A stretch of 64,000 bases of DNA, from assembly GCA_965199585.1 (NCBI GenBank), contig CBDASI010000002.1, positions 744,001-808,000 of the forward strand, written 5' to 3'. The stretch is from JAVVHH01 sp965199585. GTDB taxonomy: Bacteria; Pseudomonadota; Alphaproteobacteria; Acetobacterales; Acetobacteraceae. A program made the position numbers and the translations under genes. The notes below the pieces were generated by a model, which was given only the letters and a program-made list of their open reading frames with translations, made no database searches and was not told where the DNA came from. Each line of letters begins with the position of its first letter. Position 1 is the first letter of the stretch. This document shows, one piece after another, positions 10,312 through 20,421 of the stretch.

Positions 10312-11313
10312 ATGAAACCCTGCATCAACTTGCTCGCGGCGACCGCCCTGCTCGGGCTCGGCGCCATCGGCCCGGCCGCGGCCCAGACCAGCCCGGTGGC
10401 CCCGCCCAACGTCGGCGGCGCCACCGTCGACGTCATGAACGGCTTGTGGGGCAAGCATCCCGGCATGCGCGCCAACCATGCCAAGGGCGAAGTGGTCGAG
10501 GGGACGTTCCAGGCCGCGCCGGACGCGGCCAAGCTGAGCAAGGCGACCATCTTCTCCGGCGAGCCGGTGCCGGTGCTGGTGCGGTTCTCCGACTCGACCG
10601 GCCTGCCCGAGATCCCCGACATGGACCCGAATGCCGCCCCGCACGGCATGGGCGTCGAGTTCGAGACCAAGAGCGGCGGCCGGGTTCAACTGGTGATGAA
10701 TTCGCTCGGCTTCTTCCCGGTGCGCGACGGTCCGGAATTCCTCCAGCTGCTACAGGCCGTCGCCGCAAGCCCGCCGACCGCGCCGAAGCCGACCGCGGTC
10801 GAGCAATTCATGGCCGCCCATCCCAGCGCGCCGGCTGCTTTCGCTACGGTCAAGACGCCGAGCAGCTTCGCCCGCGAGCACTACAACGGCGTGGACGCCT
10901 TTTATCTCGTCGACGCCGAGGGCAAGAAGCATCCGTTCCGCTTCCGCTTCACGCCCGACGAAGGCCTCGACTACATCAGCGCCGAGCAGGCCAAGGCCGG
11001 CGGCCCGAACGCGCTGACCGACGAGATCAAGACCCGATTGGCCGCCAAGCCGGTCAAGTTCCACGTGCTGGCGCAAATGGCCGAGGACGGCGATCCGATC
11101 GAGGACGCGACCAAGCCCTGGCCGGAGAGCCGCAAGTTCGCTGAGTTGGGCATCATGACGCTGACCAAGCCGGTCACCGATAGCGCCAAGGTGGAACGCA
11201 CGCTGCGGCTGCTGCCGAACCAGCTCGAGCCCGGGATCGAGGTCTCCAACGATCCGCTGATCCAGGCGCGCGTGCAGGCCTACGTGATCTCGTTCGGCCG
11301 CCGCGCCAGGTAA
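10312..11313 (+). CDS. Periplasmic catalase-related heme peroxidase (SrpA-like)
   Basis: This 333-residue protein begins with a signal peptide (LLAATALLGLGAIGPAAAQT) and continues with the reduced catalase fold. The distal histidine is probably H56 in RANHAKGEVVEG, followed by PVLVRFSDSTGLP and APHGMGVEF, which are typical of the short catalase-related peroxidases. These remove peroxide using heme and small reductants. A cytochrome b561 gene often accompanies the family but none is here. Its stop touches the stop of the convergent 5-oxoprolinase gene with no base between them. Upstream, CGCGTGATAT occurs twice (10233-10242 and 10248-10257). Confidence 0.85.
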   Translation: MKPCINLLAATALLGLGAIGPAAAQTSPVAPPNVGGATVDVMNGLWGKHPGMRANHAKGEVVEGTFQAAPDAAKLSKATIFSGEPVPVLVRFSDSTGLPEIPDMDPNAAPHGMGVEFETKSGGRVQLVMNSLGFFPVRDGPEFLQLLQAVAASPPTAPKPTAVEQFMAAHPSAPAAFATVKTPSSFAREHYNGVDAFYLVDAEGKKHPFRFRFTPDEGLDYISAEQAKAGGPNALTDEIKTRLAAKPVKFHVLAQMAEDGDPIEDATKPWPESRKFAELGIMTLTKPVTDSAKVERTLRLLPNQLEPGIEVSNDPLIQARVQAYVISFGRRAR

Positions 11314-14300
11314 CTAATCTCCGGCGGCGCCGAAGCCGCCGCCGCCGGGAGTCTCGATGACGAAGATGTCGCCCGGTAGCAGTTCGGCGCTGTCTCGACC
11401 GGACAGCTCCGTCCGGCCGCCATCGTGCCGCTCGACCCATTGGCGGCCCGGCATGCCATCCAGGCCGCCGTTCAGGCCGAATGGGGCGATCTGCCGGCGG
11501 CTCGCGACGACTACGACCGTCATCTCCTCCTCGAACCTGATCCGCCGCACCGACCCGTCGCCGCCGCGTGCGGCACCGGCACCGCCGGAACCGCGGCGGA
11601 TGCCGAACCGCTCCAGCACCACCGGATAGCGCAGCTCGAACACCTCCGGGTCGGTCATGCGCGTGTTGGTCATGTGCGTCTGGATCGCCGAAGCGCCGTC
11701 GCCGTCCGGCCCCGCGCCCATGCCGCCGCAGATCGTCTCGTAGTATTGCCGGGTCGCGTCGCCGAACAGCACGTTGTTCATCGTCGCCTGGCTGCAGGCG
11801 AGCCGTCCGAGCGCCCCGAACAGCGCATTGCAGACGGCCTGGCTCACCTCCGTGTTGCCCGCCACCACCGCAGCGCCGGGCTGCGGCGAGAGAAACGTGC
11901 CCGGCGGGATCACCAGCGTGATCGGCTTGAGGCAGCCATCGTTGAGCGGGATGTCCTCGCCGACCAGGCAGCGGAACACATAGAGCACCACCGCCCGCGT
12001 CACCGCCGGTGGTGCGTTGAAATTGGCCGGTGATTGCGGGCCGGTGCCGGTGAAATCCACCGTCGCCGACCGGCTCGCCCGATCCACCCGGATCGCGACA
12101 CGCAACTTTGCGCCGTCATCCATCGTGTAGTCGAAGCTGCCGTCGCCGATCCGGTCCAGCACCCGGCGCACGCCCTCCTCGGCGTTATCCATCACGTGGC
12201 GCATGTAGGCCCGCACCGTGTCCCAGCCATACTGCCGCTCGACCCGGCCCAACTCCTGCACGCCGCGCGCGTTCGCCGCCACCTGCGCCTTGATGTCGGC
12301 CACGTTGACGTCCGGACTCCGCGCCGGATACCGCGCCCCGGCCAGCAGCGCCCGGAACCCGGCCTCCTGAAACTCGCCAGCCGCAACCAGGAGGAAATCG
12401 TCGATGACGACGCCTTCCTCCTCGAGCGTCCGGCTCTCCGGCGGGGTGCTGCCCGGCGTGGTGCCGCCGATGTCGGCATGGTGCCCGCGGCTGCCGACGA
12501 AGAAGCGGATCTCGCGCCCGTCCGCGTCGAACACCGGGGTGATCACGGTGATGTCCGGCAAATGCGTGCCGCCGTTAAACGGGTTGTTCAGCGCGACGAC
12601 GTCGCCGGGCCGAAGCGACCCGCCGCGACTGCGCAGTACTGTCTTCACGCTCTCCCCCATGGCGCCGAGATGCACCGGCACGTGCGGCGCGTTGGCCACC
12701 AAATTGCCCGCCGCGTCGAACAGCGCGCAGGAGAAGTCGAGCCGTTCCTTGATGTTGACGCTCATCGAGGTGTTCTGCAGCACTGCCCCGGTCTGCTCGG
12801 CCACGTTCATGAACAAATTGTTGAACAGCTCCAGCAGCACCGGGTCCGGCTTGGAGTCCTCGGCCACGACTCGGCCGGCCACCGCCTCAGTGCGCCGCAT
12901 CAGCACGTGGTCGCGCGCCGTCACCTCCGCCGTCCAACCGGGCTCGACCACGGTGGTCGCGTTGGCCTCCCGCAATAGCGCCGGCCCAGCTACGCGATCG
13001 CCGGCCCGCAACGCCGTCCGCTCGAACACCGGCGTATCGTGCGCCCGGCCCCCGCTCCACATCGAAACGGTGTCGACTGGCTCCGGCGCGCCGCCCTGGC
13101 GCGTCGGCAAATTCGCTTCCGTGACCGTCTCGCCGGCCGCGACCGCCTCGACGGCGACCAACTCGGCCACCAGCGCCCGACCCGGCGTGGCGAAGCCGAA
13201 CCGCGCGCGATGCGCCGCGGTGAAGGCGGTCTCGATGCTCGTCACGTCACCCTCGAGCGGGATCGGCAGCGCCGCCTCCGTGCCGGCGTAGCGCAGATGC
13301 ACCGCCCGATCGACGCGCGCGATCGCCGGGTCCGCGCCCTGTTGCAGCAGCGCCGCCAGCGCGGCCTCGGCCAGACCGGCCGCGACCCGGCCCACCTCGG
13401 TCAGCGCGGCGGCCGACCAGGGTAGTTCCACAGCTTGCTCCCGCAGCACCGCCTGGTCCGCGAGCCCCATACCGTAGGCCGACAGCACGCCGGCATAGGG
13501 GTGGATGAACACCGTCTGCATCCCGAGCTCGTCGGCCACCAGGCACGCATGCTGCCCGCCGGCACCGCCGAAGCATTGCAGCGCGAAGCGGGAGGCGTCG
13601 TGGCCCTTTTGCACGCTGACCTGCTTGATCGCGTTGGCCATGTTCGCCACCGCGACGCGCAGGAACCCCTCGGCCGCTTCACGCGGGTCCGCCCGGCCCA
13701 TCTCGGTCGCCAGCGCCGCGAACTTCGCCTGCACCGTCTCGGCATCCAGCCGCTCGTCGCCACCGGGCCCAAAGATCGCCGGAAAATGCGCCGCCTGCAC
13801 CTTACCGACGCAGACATTCGCGTCCGTTACCGTCAGCGGCCCACCGCGGCGGTAGCTCGCCGGCCCCGGATTGGCGCCCGCGCTGTCCGGCCCGACCCGC
13901 ACGCGCGACCCATCGAAATGCAGAATGCTGCCGCCGCCGGCGGCGACCGTGTTGATCGCCATCATCGGCGCCCGCATGCGGACGCCGGCGATCTCGGTCT
14001 CGAACGCGCGCTCGAACGCGCCGTCATACAGCGCGACGTCGGTGCTGGTACCGCCCATGTCGAAGCCGATGATGCGGTCCAGCCCGGCCATCTCCGCTGT
14101 CCGCGCCGCGCCGACGATGCCGCCCGCCGGGCCCGACAGGATCGCGTCCTTGCCGCCAAAGCTGTGCGCCTCGGCCAGGCCGCCGTTGCTCTGCATGAAA
14201 TAGAGCCGCGTGCCGCCCAACTCGGCCGCGACCTGGTCGACGTAGCGCCGCAGGATGGGCGAGAGATAGGCGTCCACTACGGTGGTGTCGCCGCGCGGCA

Positions 14301-14904
14301 CCAGCCGCAGCAGCGGGCTCACCGCATGGCTCGCCGACACCTGGCCGAACCCGGCATTGGCCGCTAACTGGGCCAGCCGCCGCTCCATCTCCGGATATTT
14401 CCATGCGTGGATCAGCGCGATCGCACACGCCTCGATCCCGTCCGCCCGCGCTGCCCGCAGCGCCTCGAGCGCCGCCGCCTCGTCGAGCGGTTCTAGCTCG
14501 CGCCCATCCGCCGCGACCCGGCCGCCGATCTCGGCCACCCGCTCATAGAGCATGGTCGGCAGCGTCACCTTCAGGTCGAACAGCCGCGGCCGCGCTTGGT
14601 TGCCGATCCGCAGCACGTCGGCAAAGCCGCGGTTGACCAGCAGCAGCGTCCGCTCGCCCTTGCGCTCCAGCAGCGCGTTGGTGGCGACCGTGGTGCCCAT
14701 CTTGACCTGGTCGATCAGCCCCGGCGGGATCGCGGCGTCGGCCGCGATGCCGAGCACCTGCTTGATGCCGGCGATCGCCGCATCGCGGTAGCGGCCGGGG
14801 TTCTCGCTCAGCAGCTTATGAGTCGACAGCGCTCCGTCCGGCGCTCGCGCGACAATGTCGGTGAAGGTGCCGCCGCGATCGATCCAGAACTGCCAACCGC
14901 TCAT
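11314..14904 (-). CDS. 5-oxoprolinase, fused HyuA/HyuB type
   Basis: This protein of 1196 residues joins the hydantoinase A/oxoprolinase half (FWIDRGGTFTDIVA at the N-terminus, IGFDMGGTSTDVALYDG in the middle) to the hydantoinase B half from about residue 690 (FSCALFDAAGNLVANAPHVP, GDVVALNNPFNGGTHLPDIT). The family opens 5-oxoproline to glutamate with ATP, although some members act on hydantoins or acetone-like substrates. It ends in the usual glycine-rich tail (ETPGGGGFGAAGD). It lies one base after the idonate dehydrogenase gene, so it is the third gene of a minus-strand operon. Confidence 0.9.
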   Translation of the reverse strand: MSGWQFWIDRGGTFTDIVARAPDGALSTHKLLSENPGRYRDAAIAGIKQVLGIAADAAIPPGLIDQVKMGTTVATNALLERKGERTLLLVNRGFADVLRIGNQARPRLFDLKVTLPTMLYERVAEIGGRVAADGRELEPLDEAAALEALRAARADGIEACAIALIHAWKYPEMERRLAQLAANAGFGQVSASHAVSPLLRLVPRGDTTVVDAYLSPILRRYVDQVAAELGGTRLYFMQSNGGLAEAHSFGGKDAILSGPAGGIVGAARTAEMAGLDRIIGFDMGGTSTDVALYDGAFERAFETEIAGVRMRAPMMAINTVAAGGGSILHFDGSRVRVGPDSAGANPGPASYRRGGPLTVTDANVCVGKVQAAHFPAIFGPGGDERLDAETVQAKFAALATEMGRADPREAAEGFLRVAVANMANAIKQVSVQKGHDASRFALQCFGGAGGQHACLVADELGMQTVFIHPYAGVLSAYGMGLADQAVLREQAVELPWSAAALTEVGRVAAGLAEAALAALLQQGADPAIARVDRAVHLRYAGTEAALPIPLEGDVTSIETAFTAAHRARFGFATPGRALVAELVAVEAVAAGETVTEANLPTRQGGAPEPVDTVSMWSGGRAHDTPVFERTALRAGDRVAGPALLREANATTVVEPGWTAEVTARDHVLMRRTEAVAGRVVAEDSKPDPVLLELFNNLFMNVAEQTGAVLQNTSMSVNIKERLDFSCALFDAAGNLVANAPHVPVHLGAMGESVKTVLRSRGGSLRPGDVVALNNPFNGGTHLPDITVITPVFDADGREIRFFVGSRGHHADIGGTTPGSTPPESRTLEEEGVVIDDFLLVAAGEFQEAGFRALLAGARYPARSPDVNVADIKAQVAANARGVQELGRVERQYGWDTVRAYMRHVMDNAEEGVRRVLDRIGDGSFDYTMDDGAKLRVAIRVDRASRSATVDFTGTGPQSPANFNAPPAVTRAVVLYVFRCLVGEDIPLNDGCLKPITLVIPPGTFLSPQPGAAVVAGNTEVSQAVCNALFGALGRLACSQATMNNVLFGDATRQYYETICGGMGAGPDGDGASAIQTHMTNTRMTDPEVFELRYPVVLERFGIRRGSGGAGAARGGDGSVRRIRFEEEMTVVVVASRRQIAPFGLNGGLDGMPGRQWVERHDGGRTELSGRDSAELLPGDIFVIETPGGGGFGAAGD

Positions 14905-14905
14905 G

Positions 14906-15937
14906 CTAGAACCCGACCTGCACCTTCATTGCCTTGCTCCGGTCGCCGGCCAGCTCGAACGCCCGCACTGCCTCGTCCAGCGGCACGATCTCGGTCAGCA
15001 GCGGCGCCACGTCGATTGCCCCGCTGGCGAGGAAGCCGACCGCCCACGCGAACTCGCGGTCGAAGCGGAAGGTGCCGCGGAGCTGGATTTCCTTGGCGAC
15101 GATGACATTGACCGGCAGCGTCATGTCTCCGCCGAGCCCGACCTGGACGATGATGGCGCCGGGTCGCGCGACGGGGATGGCGGCGGTCAGCGCTGCGGCG
15201 CTGCCGGACGCTTCGAGCACGACGTCGAAATAGCCCTTGCCGCCCGAGAACCGGTCGAGCCCCGCCGGCTCGGTGCGCACGTTGACGGTCGCGTCGGCGC
15301 CGATCGTGCGGGCGAGCGCCAGCGGCGCGTCTGCCAGGTCGGTCGCGACGATCTCCCGGGCGCCCGCCCGGCGCGCCACCATAATGCACAGCGCCCCGAT
15401 CGGCCCGGCCCCGGTCACCAGCACGCGCTTGCCCAGCAACGGCCCGGCTTGCGTCGCCGCATGCAGGCATACCGAGAGCGGCTCGGCGAAGGCTGCATGC
15501 GCCAGGCTCAGACCCGGCGGCAGCTTGACCGCCTGCGCCTCCGTGCACGCCAGCATCTCGCGAAAGCCACCCTGCACGTGCGGGAACCGCATCGCGCTGC
15601 CAAAGAACCGCATGTCGAGGCAATGTCGCGGCGTGCCCTCCATACAATACTCGCACCGCCCACACGGATTGCTCGGATCGACCGCGACCTTGTCGCCGAC
15701 CGCCACACGCATCACCTCGGCGCCTACTGCTGCGACCTCGCCGGCGATCTCGTGGCCGGGGATCAGCGGCTCGCGAATGCGGATCGTGCCGAAGCCGCCA
15801 TGTTGATAATAGTGCAAGTCCGAGCCGCAGATGCCGCCGTTGCGGATGCGGACATGCACGTCGCGCGGACCCAGCGGCGGCAGCTCAGCCTCGCCGATGC
15901 GAAGGTCGCGCGCACCGTGGATGATCGCCGCGCGCAT
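14906..15937 (-). CDS. idnD: L-idonate 5-dehydrogenase-like zinc dehydrogenase
   Basis: This medium-chain dehydrogenase has 343 residues. Catalytic zinc ligands are C37 in GICGSDLHYYQHGG and H62/E63 in PGHEIAGEV; the structural zinc site is C92, C95, C98 and C106 in PCGRCEYC and RHC. The nucleotide-binding stretch is VLVTGAGPIGAL. The family oxidises L-idonate to 5-ketogluconate, which the neighbouring short-chain enzyme would reduce. The start overlaps the stop of that neighbour as TGATG. Other sugar-alcohol dehydrogenases share this fold, so the substrate is inferred mainly from context. Confidence 0.83.
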   Translation of the reverse strand: MRAAIIHGARDLRIGEAELPPLGPRDVHVRIRNGGICGSDLHYYQHGGFGTIRIREPLIPGHEIAGEVAAVGAEVMRVAVGDKVAVDPSNPCGRCEYCMEGTPRHCLDMRFFGSAMRFPHVQGGFREMLACTEAQAVKLPPGLSLAHAAFAEPLSVCLHAATQAGPLLGKRVLVTGAGPIGALCIMVARRAGAREIVATDLADAPLALARTIGADATVNVRTEPAGLDRFSGGKGYFDVVLEASGSAAALTAAIPVARPGAIIVQVGLGGDMTLPVNVIVAKEIQLRGTFRFDREFAWAVGFLASGAIDVAPLLTEIVPLDEAVRAFELAGDRSKAMKVQVGF

Positions 15938-16701
15938 CAGAGCACCGCCGACATGCCGCCATCGACGTAGATGATCTGGCCGTTCACGTAATCCGCCGCC
16001 CGCGATGACAGGAACACGCAGGCGCCGACCAACTCGTCGGGCCGGCCCCAACGCCGAGACGGCGTACGGCCCTTGACCCATCCGTCGAACTTGGGGTCAT
16101 CCATCAACGCCTGGTTCATGTCGGTGCTCATGTAGCCCGGTCCGATCGCATTCGCCTGGATCCCATGCTCGGCCCATTCGGCCGCCATCATCTGCGTCAG
16201 TAGCTTGATGCCGCCCTTGGCGACCGTATAGGGCGCCACGGTGGCCCGCGCGAGCTGGCTCATCAGCGAGCCGATGTTGACGATCTTGCCGGATTTGCGC
16301 GGCACCATGCGCCGCGCGGCCTCGCGCCCGATCGTGAAGGCGCTGGTCAGGTTGGTGTCCAACACGCGGCGGAAATCCGCCAGCTCGAGTTCCAGCATCG
16401 GCTTACGGAACTGGATGCCGGCATTGTTGACCAGGATGTCGATCTCGATGCCCTCGCGGTCGAACCGCTCGAAGGCCGCCACGATCCCGGCCTCGTCCGT
16501 CACGTCGAACGGTGCGCAATGCACGGTGGCGCCGGACTGACGGATCTCGGCCGCCGTGCTCTCTACCCGCGCCGCGTCGACCCCGTTGATCACGATCTGC
16601 GCGCCGGCACGCGCCAGCCCCTCGGCCATGCCGCGCCCCAACCCGCGCGATGACCCGGTGACCAGCGCCGTGCGCCCGGTAAGGTCAAACAAATCGAGCA
16701 T
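15937..16701 (-). CDS. idnO: Gluconate 5-dehydrogenase-like short-chain dehydrogenase
   Basis: A classical 254-residue SDR. The cofactor loop is TGSSRGLG at 15-22, NNAG follows at 92-95, and the catalytic residues are S145, Y158 and K162 (PYTVAKGG). The family interconverts gluconate and 5-ketogluconate. Together with the downstream idonate dehydrogenase gene it would form an idonate/ketogluconate catabolic pair. It is the first gene of the operon, and no regulator or permease of the usual idn cluster is present. Confidence 0.83.
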   Translation of the reverse strand: MLDLFDLTGRTALVTGSSRGLGRGMAEGLARAGAQIVINGVDAARVESTAAEIRQSGATVHCAPFDVTDEAGIVAAFERFDREGIEIDILVNNAGIQFRKPMLELELADFRRVLDTNLTSAFTIGREAARRMVPRKSGKIVNIGSLMSQLARATVAPYTVAKGGIKLLTQMMAAEWAEHGIQANAIGPGYMSTDMNQALMDDPKFDGWVKGRTPSRRWGRPDELVGACVFLSSRAADYVNGQIIYVDGGMSAVL

Positions 16702-16788
16702 CTCGTGCCTCCTGCTCCGGCTTGCTTAACCGAGCCCGCCGGAAACACCAATCGCCGTGCGACGAGACTGTGCTAGAAGGTGAACGCA

Positions 16789-17325
16789 ATGAGCACCGAC
16801 GCTAAACGCTACTATGCGGTCCTTGGCGTCGATCCATCGGCCTCAGTCGAGACGATCCGCGTCGCGTTCCGCCGACGCGCCAAGGAATTGCATCCGGATG
16901 CCCAGTCGGGCGATGCGACTGCATTCATCTTGCTCAAGCGGGCCTACGACACGCTGACCAACCCGGTCGATCGTGTCGCTTACGATCGGTTCTGCGGGCC
17001 GGAGCCGCGAGCCGAGGCGCCGCGCCGGGCCACGGTACGACGGCCGATGCCGCCCCCGCCGCAGGTCAAGGCGATCCGCCGATCGGGTGTGGGGATCCGC
17101 CGCTATGTGATCGCCTTCCTCATCATGGCCGCGATCTCGCTCGGCGGCGTAGAAGCGATGATCATGCTGACCGAGGCACCGCCCTCGATCCAGACCCGCA
17201 CGCGCGGCAAGCGCGCCGAGGCACCGTCTGCAGAGTCCGCTTCGACGCCGGAGCCGTCGTTGGCGCCGGGGTCGAGCAAGTCCGGCTTCTGGGACGCGAC
17301 ACCCCCGACGCCGGCGCACAAATGA
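16789..17325 (+). CDS. Membrane-anchored J-domain protein
   Basis: A protein of 178 residues. An N-terminal J domain occupies about residues 8-70 (YYAVLGVDPSASVETI, the HPD motif in KELHPDAQ, LLKRAYDTLTNP), so it can stimulate a DnaK-type chaperone. A basic, proline-rich linker leads to one membrane helix (VIAFLIMAAISLGGVEAMIM), followed by a short polar tail. There is no zinc-finger or C-terminal substrate domain, so it is a specialised J protein, not DnaJ. AGAAGG lies eight bases before the chosen ATG; a GTG nine bases earlier would overlap that site. Downstream, CGATCCA and TGGATCG (17343-17360) can form a small hairpin. Confidence 0.8.
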   Translation: MSTDAKRYYAVLGVDPSASVETIRVAFRRRAKELHPDAQSGDATAFILLKRAYDTLTNPVDRVAYDRFCGPEPRAEAPRRATVRRPMPPPPQVKAIRRSGVGIRRYVIAFLIMAAISLGGVEAMIMLTEAPPSIQTRTRGKRAEAPSAESASTPEPSLAPGSSKSGFWDATPPTPAHK

Positions 17326-17448
17326 CTTTGGCCGTCCCGCCACGATCCACGGATGGATCGAGCGCGAACGGCCGAGACTGAAAACTAATGCCGACGACGA
17401 AGGCGCGGGATCGGAAGTAACGCCCCGCGTTTCCGACGCCGGTCTGAA

Positions 17449-17652
17449 TTACTCGAGCTTGAGGTTCGATGCGGCGGCCTTGCCGCGCTCCATCACGACA
17501 TCATAACTAACGTTTTGACCGTCATTGAGGCCCTTGAGGCCCGCAGCCTGAACCGCGGTGATGTGCACGAAGACGTCTTTGCCTCCGTCGGCCGGCATGA
17601 TGAAGCCAAAACCCTTGGTAGCATTGAACCACTTCACCGAACCCGTCGCCAT
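17449..17652 (-). CDS. cspA: Cold-shock protein, CspA family
   Basis: A single cold-shock domain of 67 residues that binds single-stranded RNA or DNA. RNP1 is KGFGFI at 13-18 and RNP2 is DVFVHI at 26-31, inside the usual GSVKWFNATKGFGFI start. GGAGAG lies about a dozen bases before the ATG. The gap upstream toward groEL is unusually AT-rich for this chromosome and could hold a long leader, which is common for csp genes. There is no neighbour with which it is clearly co-transcribed. Confidence 0.93.
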   Translation of the reverse strand: MATGSVKWFNATKGFGFIMPADGGKDVFVHITAVQAAGLKGLNDGQNVSYDVVMERGKAAASNLKLE

Positions 17653-17839
17653 AACCTTATTCTCTCCAGTAGAAAGCCCGACGAGTTCGCCGGTTTGAAT
17701 GCTCGCGTGAACTAATGACGCAATTCAGTCGATTCTATGTCCATCAGTTCAAGAAACAGATTTTGTTGCACCGTGCCGATTTTTTGCGCCGAGTCAATCA
17801 CGAATTCGTTAGCGAGCACGCGAGATCGGCGCCGCAGAC

Positions 17840-17872
17840 AAAAAAAGGGGGCAAGCCCGAAAGCTTGCCCCC
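17840..17872 (-). terminator. Rho-independent terminator after groEL
   Basis: Read on the minus strand, a perfect 10-base-pair stem (GGGGGCAAGC with GCTTGCCCCC) closes a six-base loop and is followed by seven T residues. It lies about 20 bases beyond the groEL stop and ends the groES-groEL transcript. It is the clearest intrinsic terminator in the window. Confidence 0.93.
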
Positions 17873-17891
17873 TGGTTTGGAAACTTGGACC

Positions 17892-19538
<1,647 letters not shown>

Positions 19539-19572
19539 GTTGTGTTCCTTATTCTGTTATCGGGAGAGTGGC

Positions 19573-19890
19573 TTAGGCGGCCTTCTGAGCCGGCTGAGCG
19601 CTGCCCTCGATGATGCCCATGATGTCGCTCTCCTTCATGATGAGGAGCTCCTCGCCATCAAGCTTGACTTCGGTGCCGGACCACTTGCCGAACAGTACGC
19701 GGTCGCCAGCCTTAACGTCGAGCGCGACGACGGCGCCCTGCTCGTTACGGGCGCCGGGTCCGACGGCGACGACTTCGCCTTCCATCGGCTTCTCTTTGGC
19801 GGTGTCGGGGATGATGATGCCGCCGAGGGACTTCTCTTCGGCAGTGATGCGCTTGACCACGATACGGTCATGCAGCGGACGGAACTTCAT
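19573..19890 (-). CDS. groES: Co-chaperonin GroES
   Basis: A 105-residue lid protein for GroEL. The N-terminus MKFRPLHDRIVVKRI, the mobile loop region EKSLGGIIIPDTAKEKP and DRVLFGKWSGTEVK are diagnostic. The start was placed at MKFRPLHDR; the 23 residues upstream in frame are untranslated leader containing a CIRCE operator. It is the first gene of the groESL operon. Confidence 0.97.
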   Translation of the reverse strand: MKFRPLHDRIVVKRITAEEKSLGGIIIPDTAKEKPMEGEVVAVGPGARNEQGAVVALDVKAGDRVLFGKWSGTEVKLDGEELLIMKESDIMGIIEGSAQPAQKAA

Positions 19891-19927
19891 AGGATGCTCC
19901 AGCATTTTTGGGCCCAGCAGGCGGGCG

Positions 19928-19954
19928 TTAGCACTCTCGTAGGGAGAGTGCCAG
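19928..19954 (-). promoter_or_regulatory. CIRCE operator, promoter-proximal copy
   Basis: The sequence is TTAGCACTC, nine bases, GAGTGCCAG. The first half is a perfect match to the CIRCE consensus, and the second matches seven of nine positions of GAGTGCTAA. It starts just downstream of the -10 of the groE promoter, where HrcA binding would block transcription. No hrcA gene is in the window. Confidence 0.88.
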
Positions 19955-19956
19955 AG

Positions 19957-19985
19957 CATCTAGGGGAGGCTTGGCAGCAAGTCAA
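19957..19985 (-). promoter_or_regulatory. groES: groESL promoter
   Basis: On the minus strand TTGACT (19980-19985), a 17-base spacer and TAGATG (19957-19962) form a good vegetative-type promoter about 70 bases before groES. It is bracketed by two CIRCE-like repeats, one immediately downstream and one immediately upstream. Confidence 0.7.
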
Positions 19986-19992
19986 CCGTTGA

Positions 19993-20019
19993 GCAGCACT
20001 TTGACCCTCAGAGTGCTAA
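19993..20019 (-). promoter_or_regulatory. Second CIRCE-like element upstream of the groESL -35
   Basis: The sequence is GCAGCACTT, nine bases, GAGTGCTAA. Here the second half is a perfect CIRCE half-site and the first matches six of nine positions. Spacing is identical to the proximal copy. It lies 7 bases upstream of the -35 and could bind a second HrcA dimer. Confidence 0.6.
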
Positions 20020-20142
20020 GCTGCTGAAATATACGAAATTTTAGTGACTCCTTAAGCATTGATATTGCACCATCGTCACATCGGCCGACGCGGTCGCGCG
20101 TGGCCGAGAGGATGGATCGTTTCAACCTGGGAGTGCTCGGGA

Positions 20143-20400
20143 ATGGCGTTTTTGCAGATCAAGGACTACCGCCTCACGACAGCAGAAATCCTCTACCACT
20201 ACCCCGACCACCCCGCGTTGCTGCAGACCTTCGTCTGGCAGCACATGGACATCGCGCCCGACTACCCCGAGCTGCGCCGCTTCCTGACCTTCTGGCGCAG
20301 CAACCTCGACGGTAAGCTCCACTCCATCAGGGTTGCGTGCGCTGAGATCATGCGGACGGGCCACCTGCGTAATGCCGCGCATCTCAGATACCTGCAGTAG
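20143..20400 (+). CDS. Usg family protein
   Basis: A protein of 85 residues matching Usg, a small conserved alphaproteobacterial protein of unknown function first noted beside trp genes. Typical stretches are YRLTTAEILYHYPDHP, LLQTFVWQHMDIAPDYPEL and RFLTFWRSNLDGKLHSIRVA. The internal ATG was chosen because the family starts here and GGGAG precedes it; the in-frame extension is unrelated sequence. It is divergent from groES and ends just before the convergent VTT gene. Confidence 0.82.
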   Translation: MAFLQIKDYRLTTAEILYHYPDHPALLQTFVWQHMDIAPDYPELRRFLTFWRSNLDGKLHSIRVACAEIMRTGHLRNAAHLRYLQ

Positions 20401-20421
20401 GTCAGCCGAGCGGGGCGTCTG

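Noticed and set aside
12034..14367. Several long plus-strand frames opposite 5-oxoprolinase
   Set aside because: They are antisense to a well-conserved enzyme and read as arginine/histidine-rich filler.
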